A DNA stretch of 5,997 bases. It comes from Candidatus Bathyarchaeota archaeon. GTDB lineage: Archaea; Thermoproteota; Bathyarchaeia; Bathyarchaeales; UBA233. The notes under the pieces were generated by a model that did not search any database, had not been told where the DNA came from, and saw nothing but the letters and a program-made list of their open reading frames with translations. Shown in pieces: positions 1 to 5,699 of this stretch. Where the stretch lies: the NCBI GenBank assembly GCA_003661945.1, contig QMXC01000078.1, forward strand, positions 1 through 5,997. Reading direction: 5' to 3'. A program made the position numbers and the translations under genes. Numbering within the stretch: position 1 is the stretch's first letter; each line of letters starts with the position of its first letter.

Positions 1-411
1 AAGCCAGAAGAATTCCCCTGAAGTGGCGAGCACCAAGGCGGAAGAAAGTCCCGTTCTTTCGTCAAAAAGCCCTTTAGAAAAGAAGAATGTGAGGATGAGA
101 GTGAGGAGCCCAAAAAAGGCGGAAGGCAAACGGGCGGCAACTTCGTTCATTTCTCTTAGGAGCTTCGCTGAGCCGGCGATCATCCAGAAGAAGAGGGGCG
201 GTTTGTCATAATAAACCTCGCTGTTCAGGTGAGGGATTATCCACCCCTCCCCCTGAAGCATCTCCCTGGCTATCTGGGCGTAACGGGGCTCATCAGGGTT
301 CCAGAGGTCCCATCCCCCGATGTTGGAGAAAAAGAGGAGACCTCCGAAGGCGACCAGTATGAAGAGGTAAAGGAAGGGGCGCATTTGCGCATAAGGGAAG
401 AGTTTCCTCAC
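1..411 (-). CDS. ArnT/PMT-family membrane glycosyltransferase, N-terminal part (cut by window start)
   Basis: The reading frame is open from a GTG at 411 to the window edge (137 codons), so the C-terminal three quarters or more of a protein usually about 500-600 residues long is missing. The product resembles the GT83/PMT_2 group (ArnT, dolichyl-phosphate-mannose-type transferases), which move a sugar from a polyprenyl-phosphate carrier to a lipid or protein on the outer face of the inner membrane. Seen: a short basic N-terminus, a membrane helix at about residues 13-29, then a first outer loop with WNPDEPRYA (D40, E41) and YDKPPL (K70), the acidic and lysine positions typical of the family, followed by hydrophobic helices at about 72-85, 97-112 and 122-137. 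The GTG overlaps the upstream stop as GTGA, suggesting translational coupling. An in-frame ATG at 384 is a possible alternative start; neither has a strong ribosome binding site. The sugar and acceptor cannot be told from this part. Confidence 0.85.
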   Translation of the reverse strand, partial: MRKLFPYAQMRPFLYLFILVAFGGLLFFSNIGGWDLWNPDEPRYAQIAREMLQGEGWIIPHLNSEVYYDKPPLFFWMIAGSAKLLREMNEVAARLPSAFFGLLTLILTFFFSKGLFDERTGLSSALVLATSGEFFWL

Positions 412-2231
412 TCTTCTTCGGCTTTTACCAGTTCTTCGAACCTGAGATCCATCCCCAAGACACCAACTATCTGTTCTTCCTCGTTTCGGACGGGAGCGGA
501 GACCGTTATACAAAGGGCTCCTGTTATCCTGGAGGTGTAGAAGTCGGTGATGTGGACCTTTCCCGTCTTGAGGGGTTCAATAAACCACTCCCGATCGGAG
601 AAGTCCTCGTCACTTCCTATCGTCTCGTATTTGGCTCGATCTTCAGGACGGGTGATATTCTTGGTGATCTTTTTCCCCTCCAGATTGACCACATAGAGGA
701 ACTGGATGAAGGGGTTCTCCTGTTCCACCTGCTCCAGCAGCCGCTCCTGTCTTTTCGGATCCATGGAGCGGATATCAGGATGCTCCACCACTTTCTCTAT
801 CAGGCTTGCCGCCATATCGTAGGCCCTCTGTTTGATGAGGTCGAAGTCGGAGACGAAGAGCTCGGGTAAGTATTTGCGCGCCTTCCTCTCCAGCTCCTCG
901 GAGGATATATCCGTGGTCCTCCCTTGGGCGTACTGTTCTTTGACCCACTTGTAGATCTTTGCTACCCCTGGATGACGCTTATCCACCCTTCTCTCCCCAG
1001 TGAGGGCGAAATAGGAGTTGATCCAATGAGCGATTCCGGCAGTGCCCGATTTTTCATTGATCGTTACGGTTATAGGCCTGTTAAGAATCTTCTCCGTATC
1101 GAAGGCGCAGTAGATCCTTTCGTCCTTCAGTATCCCATCCGCATGGATCCCGGCCCGGGTGGTGTTGAACTCCGCTCCCACAAGGGGTTGATTCTTGGGG
1201 ATCAGCTCCCCTATCACCTTTTCATAATAATTCCTGATTTCAGTGATAACTGTGGTATCTATCGCGTTATGGTCGCCAGTGAGGCTGATGTATTCGAACA
1301 CCAATGCCTCAATGGGGGTATTCCCGGTCCTCTCCCCGAAGCCGAGCAGCGTCCCGTTCACGGCGGAACAGCCGTAAAGCCAAGCTGTAGTAGCGTTGAT
1401 CAATGCCTTGTAGAAGTCGTTATGCCCGTGCCATTCGAGCAGTTCCGATGGAAATCCCGCATCATCCACCAAGGCCCTTATCAACTTGGGCACGCTCCTC
1501 GGGAGGGACGCCCCGGGGTAAGGGACACCGAGTCCGAGGGTATCGGCCAAACGGATCTTTACGGGGATGCCACTTTCCTCCGAGAGCCGCAGCAACTCCT
1601 GGGCAAAGGGTACGACAAATCCATATATGTCCGCCCTTGTGATGTCCTCAAAATGACACCGGGGCCTTATCCCTTCTTCGAGGGCCGCTTCCACTATCCT
1701 CAGGTAGTCTATCATCGCCGCTCGGCGGTTCTTCCCTAGTTTGAGGAAGATGTGATAGTCGGAGACCGAGGTGAGGATTCCCGTCTCCTTCAGGCCCATC
1801 CCCTTAACCAGCTTGAAGTCCTCCTTATTTGCCCTTATCCAGCCGGTGATCTCTGGGTAAGGGTATCCCCTCTCCAGGCACCTTTCCACCGCCTCTCTGT
1901 CCTTATCGGTGTAAAGGAAGAACTCCGTCTGCCTGATGACCCCTCCCTTCCCCCCGAGGCGGTAGAGCATATCGAAGAGATCCACTATCTGCTGGACGGT
2001 ATATGGGGGGCGGGCCTGCTGGCCGTCCCTGAAAGTGGTATCGGTGATGAAGATATCGTCGGGAGGATCGATGAGTTCCACCCGATGATCGAATTCCACC
2101 CGACAGACCTCTTCATAGGGGAAGATCTCCGTGAAGAGATGGGGCTCATCGACATCCTGAAGCTGGTACCTCTGACGCCTTTTCTTGTTGCGGCCCAGAA
2201 ACCCTCCGATGTTCCTCCTCATCGTTATCAT
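408..2231 (-). CDS. HMGL/LeuA-type acyltransferase (isopropylmalate/homocitrate/Re-citrate synthase-like) fused to a C-terminal Cache/PAS-like domain
   Basis: 607 residues. Residues about 58-330 form an HMGL-type TIM barrel: the signature DTTFRDGQQ at 64-72, FEDITRAD at 194-201, DTLG at 230-233, the metal-binding HGHND at 268-272 (H268, H270) and GFGERTGN at 297-304. Subdomain features of isopropylmalate synthases follow, including GIHADG with the likely catalytic H363 and the NEKSG segment at 392-396. These residues suggest an active enzyme condensing acetyl-CoA with a 2-oxoacid. The usual LeuA allosteric domain is absent. Instead residues about 500-600 look like a Cache/PAS sensor: SDREWF (545-550), TDFYTSRITG (562-571), SAPV (578-581), GVLGMD (590-595). 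No membrane segment flanks it, so the protein should be cytosolic. The ATG is supported by AAGGAG six bases upstream. No leuB, leuC or leuD lies nearby, so a leucine-pathway role is not supported by context. Re-citrate synthase is a plausible alternative, since those enzymes belong to this family. Substrate is not assigned. Confidence 0.9.
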   Translation of the reverse strand: MITMRRNIGGFLGRNKKRRQRYQLQDVDEPHLFTEIFPYEEVCRVEFDHRVELIDPPDDIFITDTTFRDGQQARPPYTVQQIVDLFDMLYRLGGKGGVIRQTEFFLYTDKDREAVERCLERGYPYPEITGWIRANKEDFKLVKGMGLKETGILTSVSDYHIFLKLGKNRRAAMIDYLRIVEAALEEGIRPRCHFEDITRADIYGFVVPFAQELLRLSEESGIPVKIRLADTLGLGVPYPGASLPRSVPKLIRALVDDAGFPSELLEWHGHNDFYKALINATTAWLYGCSAVNGTLLGFGERTGNTPIEALVFEYISLTGDHNAIDTTVITEIRNYYEKVIGELIPKNQPLVGAEFNTTRAGIHADGILKDERIYCAFDTEKILNRPITVTINEKSGTAGIAHWINSYFALTGERRVDKRHPGVAKIYKWVKEQYAQGRTTDISSEELERKARKYLPELFVSDFDLIKQRAYDMAASLIEKVVEHPDIRSMDPKRQERLLEQVEQENPFIQFLYVVNLEGKKITKNITRPEDRAKYETIGSDEDFSDREWFIEPLKTGKVHITDFYTSRITGALCITVSAPVRNEEEQIVGVLGMDLRFEELVKAEEE

Positions 2232-2288
2232 CTGAAACTCCTTGGAGTTTTTTGCTAACTTAGCACAGGTCTTAAGGAAAGAGAAGGT
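2232..2288 (-). promoter_or_regulatory. Intergenic leader with ribosome binding site and two dyads
   Basis: This 57-base gap is the only real spacer inside the minus-strand gene set. It holds the Shine-Dalgarno AAGGAG (plus-strand CTCCTT at 2238-2243), six bases from the ATG at 2231. That site lies inside the perfect dyad AAACTCC-tt-GGAGTTT at 2235-2250. A second perfect dyad, TGCTAAcTTAGCA, lies three bases farther from the gene at 2253-2265. Both are short and mostly A/T, so as RNA hairpins they would be weak. They could instead be a protein binding site. No convincing promoter was found in the gap. Confidence 0.4.
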
Positions 2289-2519
2289 CTACGGCTTTCT
2301 AACAGTGCAGCCAGCGCAGCTTGTGGCTGTACATCCCGCACAACTCCCTGTAGAGGAGCGGATTTTCCCCTCAGAGGAGGAGGCACATACAGAGAGTTGC
2401 TGCTGCACTTTCTCACTGCCACAGTGGGGGCAACGGATTTCCTCCTTCTCCTTTGCCGATAGGATCAATTTCTCAAACTCCCTCTCGCAACGGGTACATG
2501 AAAACTCATAGATGGGCAT
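2289..2519 (-). CDS. FmdB-family zinc ribbon protein
   Basis: 76 residues beginning MPIYEFSC, the standard opening of the FmdB/CxxC_CXXC_SSSS small zinc ribbon family. C8 and C11 (CTRC) pair with C30 and C33 (CPHC) to form a four-cysteine metal site. FmdB was named as a putative regulator of the formamidase operon in Methylophilus, but members are widespread and mostly of unknown role. The tail, residues 45-71, is low in complexity (Ser, Thr, Gly) and carries five more cysteines, including two CAGC repeats at 60-63 and 68-71. Cys/Ser-rich tails occur in this family. The start codon lies 14 bases inside the end of the upstream gene, with GAGGAG about nine bases before it, so the two are probably translated together. 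Function not assigned. Confidence 0.88.
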   Translation of the reverse strand: MPIYEFSCTRCEREFEKLILSAKEKEEIRCPHCGSEKVQQQLSVCASSSEGKIRSSTGSCAGCTATSCAGCTVRKP

Positions 2520-3513
2520 CTCGCCTCGCTCCTCGGGAAAGTTTTGATGCCTGAGCAGCCAGATCCAATGCCCTCTTTGAGAGCCTTTCCCTCTTCTCCT
2601 CAGCCAGCTCCTTCCCCATTTTGAGACATATCTCTCCCATCATTCGTAGATATTTGGACTTCTCCTTTAGTCCTTTGGAGAGGTCCATAGCCCTCTCCAA
2701 GGAGAAGAGGCTTGCCCGATATCTGTTTTTGAGGAATGCACTGACTCCCTTTGCATAAAAGTAGAGGAAGGAAAGGTCGTTTTTTTTATCGCCATTATAC
2801 CGGAAGGCCCTCTTCAGAAAATCCATTGCCATTTCGTACTGTCCGCTTTCCAGCAGGCCTTCCGCCCCCTTCCGGTAGGCTTCGCTTAATCCCTTAGGAA
2901 AAAGGCGACGCAGGAGCTCTTCAAGGCCCTTCCTCCCATAGGTCTTTCTGAAAAGGGGGAGCCTCTGAAGAAAGAACCTCAGAAAGAGGGGGTTCTCTTT
3001 GATATATTTGGGGAGAAAGGCCTTCAATCGGAGGGCAGTGTCCTCAAAGAGTCGCTTCATCTCCAAAAGTCCGTCCTTCAATCCCCTTTCAGCCCTCTTT
3101 CCTATCTTGGCGAATTCTTCCAGTAGCTTTTCATCTCCGTGCACTTTATCGCTGAGCTCTATGAACTTGGGCCTATAAACCTCGAGTTGATAGAGGTTTT
3201 CCCTCACCTTCATCGCCTCATGAAAGATGGAACCGATGGCCAAATCAAGAAGTCTCTCTTCATCATCATATGGATCATTGCCTGGATAGCGAAACAGGGC
3301 ATGGGAGGTCTCTTTCAGGTTGAAGAGGGGTAGATAGGGGTCCTTATCGTCTATGAACCGACTTACCTCATGAAAGGTAAGTCCTCCTTTCTGGTATTTC
3401 GCATAAAGCTCCTTAAACTGGGCCCAAGAGAGCAGGAAGTCCCTCACCAGCTCCAGGATCTTCCAATCCCTATCTCTATGTCCCTTGCTTTGCTTCCCCT
3501 GATCCTTTTCCAT
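2506..3513 (-). CDS. Uncharacterised helical protein with TPR-like C-terminal half
   Basis: 335 residues from the ATG at 3513; no signal peptide or membrane segment, so cytosolic. I do not recognise the family. The first 200 residues are charged and helical with aromatic-rich stretches (for example DWKILELVRDFLLSW near 16-30 and PLFLRFFLQRLPLF near 175-188). The C-terminal part contains about three degenerate TPR-like helical hairpins at roughly 212-240, 249-280 and 286-322, suggesting a protein-binding scaffold. Start choice is uncertain. An ATG at 3552 would add 13 residues, follows GGGGA at fair spacing, and would overlap the upstream TPR gene by 77 bases. The ATG at 3513 overlaps by 38 bases and is preferred because the extra residues (MNRWGRWTRQETP) look like a by-product of the overlapping frame. 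The stop overlaps the start of the zinc ribbon gene, indicating a shared transcript. Confidence 0.75.
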   Translation of the reverse strand: MEKDQGKQSKGHRDRDWKILELVRDFLLSWAQFKELYAKYQKGGLTFHEVSRFIDDKDPYLPLFNLKETSHALFRYPGNDPYDDEERLLDLAIGSIFHEAMKVRENLYQLEVYRPKFIELSDKVHGDEKLLEEFAKIGKRAERGLKDGLLEMKRLFEDTALRLKAFLPKYIKENPLFLRFFLQRLPLFRKTYGRKGLEELLRRLFPKGLSEAYRKGAEGLLESGQYEMAMDFLKRAFRYNGDKKNDLSFLYFYAKGVSAFLKNRYRASLFSLERAMDLSKGLKEKSKYLRMMGEICLKMGKELAEEKRERLSKRALDLAAQASKLSRGARRDAHL

Positions 3514-4309
3514 AGGCGTCTCTTGCCTTGTCCACCTGCCCCATCTGTTCATAAGATTTCCCCAGCTGGTTGTATACCTCGGCGTACCTCTTCTCAGGAA
3601 GGCCCTTTATCAGAAGGGCCCTCTCCAGAAAAGGGATCCCCTTCTCCGGCTCCCCCTTTTCCCGGTAGCAGACCCCGAGCATGAGGTACGAATCAAACTC
3701 CAGGGAGGGATCGTTCATCACGATTTTGAACTCGTCTATGGCCTTCTCATAAAGTCCCATCTCCATAAAGGCCACACCGAGATTATAGTGGGTCTGATAA
3801 TCGTCCTTTTCCACCTGAACACTCAGCTGCTCCTCTATCTCTTTCATCAGGTCTTTCATGATCGCCTTTTTCCCCTCGGCCTCCTTTTCCTTCGCCCTCC
3901 TTTCCTTTTCTTTCCTCTCTATCTTCCGGATCTTCTCCTCTGCCTGATATTCATGGGGTGCCCTTTCCAGAACTCTCTTGTACTGTATTTTTGCATCCCC
4001 AAGGAGCCCCCTTTTCATGTATAGATCACCAAGCCTGTAATAGACGTCCAAGAAATCTGGATTTAATACCAGAATTTTTTTATAGATGGAGATGGCTTTC
4101 AGGTCCATTTCCTGTTTGAGGTACTGCTGGGCGATCTCTAGTAGCTCGCTTACTGCCCGATCTTTGTCCCCCGCCTTTATGTAGAGATCAGCCAGCTTTA
4201 ACCTGGCCTTGAGGTCCTCTGGTCGTGCCTTCAGAAGCTTTTCATATTCTTTTATAGTTTTCTTTATTCCTTTGGGGGACAGCTTTTTGGAAAAAATAGA
4301 AAACTTCAC
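3476..4309 (-). CDS. Soluble tetratricopeptide repeat (TPR) protein
   Basis: 277 residues and the first gene of the minus-strand set. TPR helical pairs are visible at about 34-62 (KARLKLADLYIKAGDKDRA), 68-83, 87-118 (VYYRLGDLYMKRGLLGDA), 173-201 (HYNLGVAFMEMGLYEKAIDEF), 207-235 (YLMLGVCYREKGEPEKG) and 243-270 (VYNQLGKSYEQMGQVDKA). A highly charged Lys/Glu segment at about 122-162, probably a long helix or coiled coil, separates an N-terminal from a C-terminal repeat block. There is no signal peptide or membrane helix, so it should act as a cytosolic protein-protein scaffold. Partners are unknown; the next gene product, also TPR-like, and the divergent signalling genes are candidates by position only. 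The start is GTG: an in-frame TAG lies four codons upstream, which limits alternatives, although the ribosome binding site (AAGAAAA) is weak. Confidence 0.9.
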   Translation of the reverse strand: MKFSIFSKKLSPKGIKKTIKEYEKLLKARPEDLKARLKLADLYIKAGDKDRAVSELLEIAQQYLKQEMDLKAISIYKKILVLNPDFLDVYYRLGDLYMKRGLLGDAKIQYKRVLERAPHEYQAEEKIRKIERKEKERRAKEKEAEGKKAIMKDLMKEIEEQLSVQVEKDDYQTHYNLGVAFMEMGLYEKAIDEFKIVMNDPSLEFDSYLMLGVCYREKGEPEKGIPFLERALLIKGLPEKRYAEVYNQLGKSYEQMGQVDKARDAYGKGSGEAKQGT

Positions 4310-4366
4310 TTTTCTTATCTAAGACTGAATAATCCGGCAAAATAAGCAAGAAATCGACTGTCCTAC

Positions 4367-4395
4367 ATTTTCGCCGCAAAAGGTTTACTTGTCAA
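4367..4395 (-). promoter_or_regulatory. Sigma-70-like promoter of the minus-strand gene set
   Basis: Read on the minus strand: a consensus -35 TTGACA (4395-4390), a 17-base spacer and a -10 GAAAAT (4372-4367) matching TATAAT at four of six positions. Transcription would begin near 4360, giving a leader of roughly 50 bases before the GTG at 4309. It is the best promoter match in the divergent region. It is a pattern match only. Confidence 0.55.
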
Positions 4396-4409
4396 GGGAT
4401 CTCAATACC

Positions 4410-4439
4410 TTGTTTTTTTATTTAAAAAAATGGTATATA
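4410..4439 (+). promoter_or_regulatory. Extended -10 promoter of the plus-strand signalling genes
   Basis: An extended -10 element, TGgTATATA (4431-4439), sits just before the first plus-strand gene. A partial -35, TTGTTT (4410-4415), lies 18 bases upstream of the TATATA. The spacer is the A/T tract 4413-4430, which may bend or favour RNA polymerase contacts. Transcription would begin near 4445-4447, only three to five bases before the ATG at 4450, so the message would be essentially leaderless. Confidence 0.5.
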
Positions 4440-4449
4440 AAAGTTAACA

Positions 4450-4857
4450 ATGTGGAAGGAAGAGCTGGGGTCTATTAAAGGGGTGAAAGAGGTTTTTCTC
4501 TTTACACGATCGGGGAGAGTTCTATGGGGTGACGACCGTGAGGATGTGAGAAGGGTAGGGAGAGGGGTAGCCCTCTCTTTTGAATTCCTACATAAAGTAA
4601 AAAAAGAGGTAGATTTCTTGGAGTTTATCTTCGATAAGGAAAAGGTATTAGCCATGAGAGGTGAGGACTTCTATTTGGCCGTAAGGTGTGAAGAGGAAGC
4701 GGATCTGTCGATGTTAAAGATCTCGATGAATGTGGCGAAATCCCAGATAAAAGGAGAAAAAGGATTAATGAAGGCGATAAAAAGGGACAAGGGCTTTGAC
4801 GAAAGGACCTTAGAGGAAGTCCCCATCCTCATGGAGATTTGGCATAAAGTGGAATAG
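4450..4857 (+). CDS. Roadblock/LC7-like small protein
   Basis: 135 residues, cytosolic. The pattern fits a roadblock/LC7 (MglB-like) fold: an opening helix, GVKEVFLFTRSGRVLW (11-26) as a strand-turn-strand, a helix over 30-50, then VDFLEFIFDKEKVLAMRG and DFYLAVRCE as strands (54-81) and a helix at 86-100. Roadblock proteins commonly bind or regulate small Ras-like GTPases and act as dimers. No GTPase gene is visible beside it. Residues 101-135 are a charged tail I cannot assign. The ATG at 4450 is kept because the preceding GTG/ATG choices are absent and the fold needs the first residues. It has no Shine-Dalgarno sequence; a GTG at 4483 (residue 12) preceded by AAAGGG would cut into the first strand. 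Assignment rests on pattern, not on a strict motif, because this family has low sequence conservation. Confidence 0.7.
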   Translation: MWKEELGSIKGVKEVFLFTRSGRVLWGDDREDVRRVGRGVALSFEFLHKVKKEVDFLEFIFDKEKVLAMRGEDFYLAVRCEEEADLSMLKISMNVAKSQIKGEKGLMKAIKRDKGFDERTLEEVPILMEIWHKVE

Positions 4858-4884
4858 CTTTTTATAACAGAAAAGGAGAGAGCG

Positions 4885-5679
4885 ATGGCCGATGTGTTTG
4901 CAGGAAACCTTGTCCATTTTAAGCTAATAGATGTCTTGAAGCTTCTCTCCTCCGAGAGGAAGACGGGTCTCTTAGAGGTAGTGAAAGGGACAGAACGGGG
5001 GGAGATATACTTGGATGGGGGAAAGATCGTTCATGCTACCTCCAAGGATGGTGTGGGGGAGGAGGCCTTTTTCAAGTTGATTACCTGGCTCGAGGGAAAC
5101 TTTACCTTCTTCCCGGATGCGACAACCGATGAGAAGACAATAGAGAGGAGCACGTTGGAACTGCTTGAGCAAGGAAGCGAATACCTGAAGGAGTGGGATG
5201 AGATAAAGGAAGTCATCCCTTCCCAGGAGATCATTTTCAAACTTTCTTCAGGAGGGGTATCGGAGGAGGTAACGCTGAAACCCGAAGAATGGGCGGTACT
5301 TTCCCAGATAGATGGGGAGCGGACAGTGGGTGAGATAGCCCAATTGACCGGAAAGGACGAGTATCAGACCGCCAAGGTGATGTTCAACCTTTTTATGAAG
5401 GGGCTCATAGAGATTGCCGCTGAGCCGAAACGAAGGGCAAAGAGGATTCTAAACTCCAACTTCCTTGATGTCTTGGAGGCGAAATTTAAAGAGGTGATGG
5501 GACCTATAGCTTCTTTTTTAATGGAGGAGATAATAGTGGAGTTGGGAGAGAAAAAAGAGGCCTTTCCCGCGGAGAAGGCTGCGACCTTGGTAGAGCGGAT
5601 GAGCGCCCAGATAATCAATGAGGAGCAGCGAGTGGAATTTCAGCAGATGGCCCTCAAAGTACTGAGGGAGTATGTCTAA
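4885..5679 (+). CDS. DUF4388 (PATAN) domain protein with winged-helix-like middle
   Basis: 264 residues, cytosolic. Residues about 1-105 match the DUF4388/PATAN pattern named from cyanobacterial PatA: FAGNLVHFKLIDVLKLL near the start, KTGLLEV (26-32), GEIYLDGGKIVHA (39-51) and GEEAFFKLITWLEGNFTF (58-75). Residues 130-177 look like a winged helix (WAVLSQIDGERTVGEIAQLTG, then a recognition-like helix and KGLIEI). A basic linker (PKRRAKR, 181-187) leads to a helical C-terminal domain at about 192-263 beginning FLDVLEAKFKEVMGPIASFL; similar GP-[IM]-A helical tails occur in other signalling proteins. DUF4388 proteins are typically found with receiver domains or as separate proteins beside them, as here, and are thought to take part in signal output or protein interaction. 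The ATG has AAGGAG (4873-4878) at six bases. The gap to the previous gene is 27 bases, consistent with one operon. Confidence 0.87.
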   Translation: MADVFAGNLVHFKLIDVLKLLSSERKTGLLEVVKGTERGEIYLDGGKIVHATSKDGVGEEAFFKLITWLEGNFTFFPDATTDEKTIERSTLELLEQGSEYLKEWDEIKEVIPSQEIIFKLSSGGVSEEVTLKPEEWAVLSQIDGERTVGEIAQLTGKDEYQTAKVMFNLFMKGLIEIAAEPKRRAKRILNSNFLDVLEAKFKEVMGPIASFLMEEIIVELGEKKEAFPAEKAATLVERMSAQIINEEQRVEFQQMALKVLREYV

Positions 5680-5699
5680 CTTTTTGTTTAGGTAAATTT

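Noticed and set aside
23..540. Two short plus-strand frames over the left end
   Set aside because: They are antisense to the ArnT/PMT-like gene and the Cache-like domain, both strongly supported on the minus strand.
924..1739. Long plus-strand open frame (271 codons) opposite the acyltransferase gene
   Set aside because: It lies wholly antisense to a gene with clear catalytic motifs, its protein has no recognisable domain, and its composition (many Pro, Gly, Arg, His) is typical of a reverse-strand shadow.
2235..2254. AAACTCCTTGGAGTTTTTT as a plus-strand intrinsic terminator
   Set aside because: The stem is short and weak, and no plus-strand gene leads into it.
1752..2258. Plus-strand open frame of 168 codons opposite the acyltransferase N-terminus
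   Set aside because: Antisense to the DTTFRDGQQ-coding region with no ribosome binding site or domain of its own.
4413..4430. TTTTTTT-ATTT-AAAAAAA as a bidirectional terminator
   Set aside because: The inverted repeat has no G/C stem, and it sits between two divergent starts where no transcript should end; a promoter-associated A/T tract is simpler.
4422..4655. Minus-strand frame crossing the divergent region
   Set aside because: It overlaps the plus-strand roadblock-like gene and its promoter, and the Ser/Thr/Lys-rich product shows no domain.
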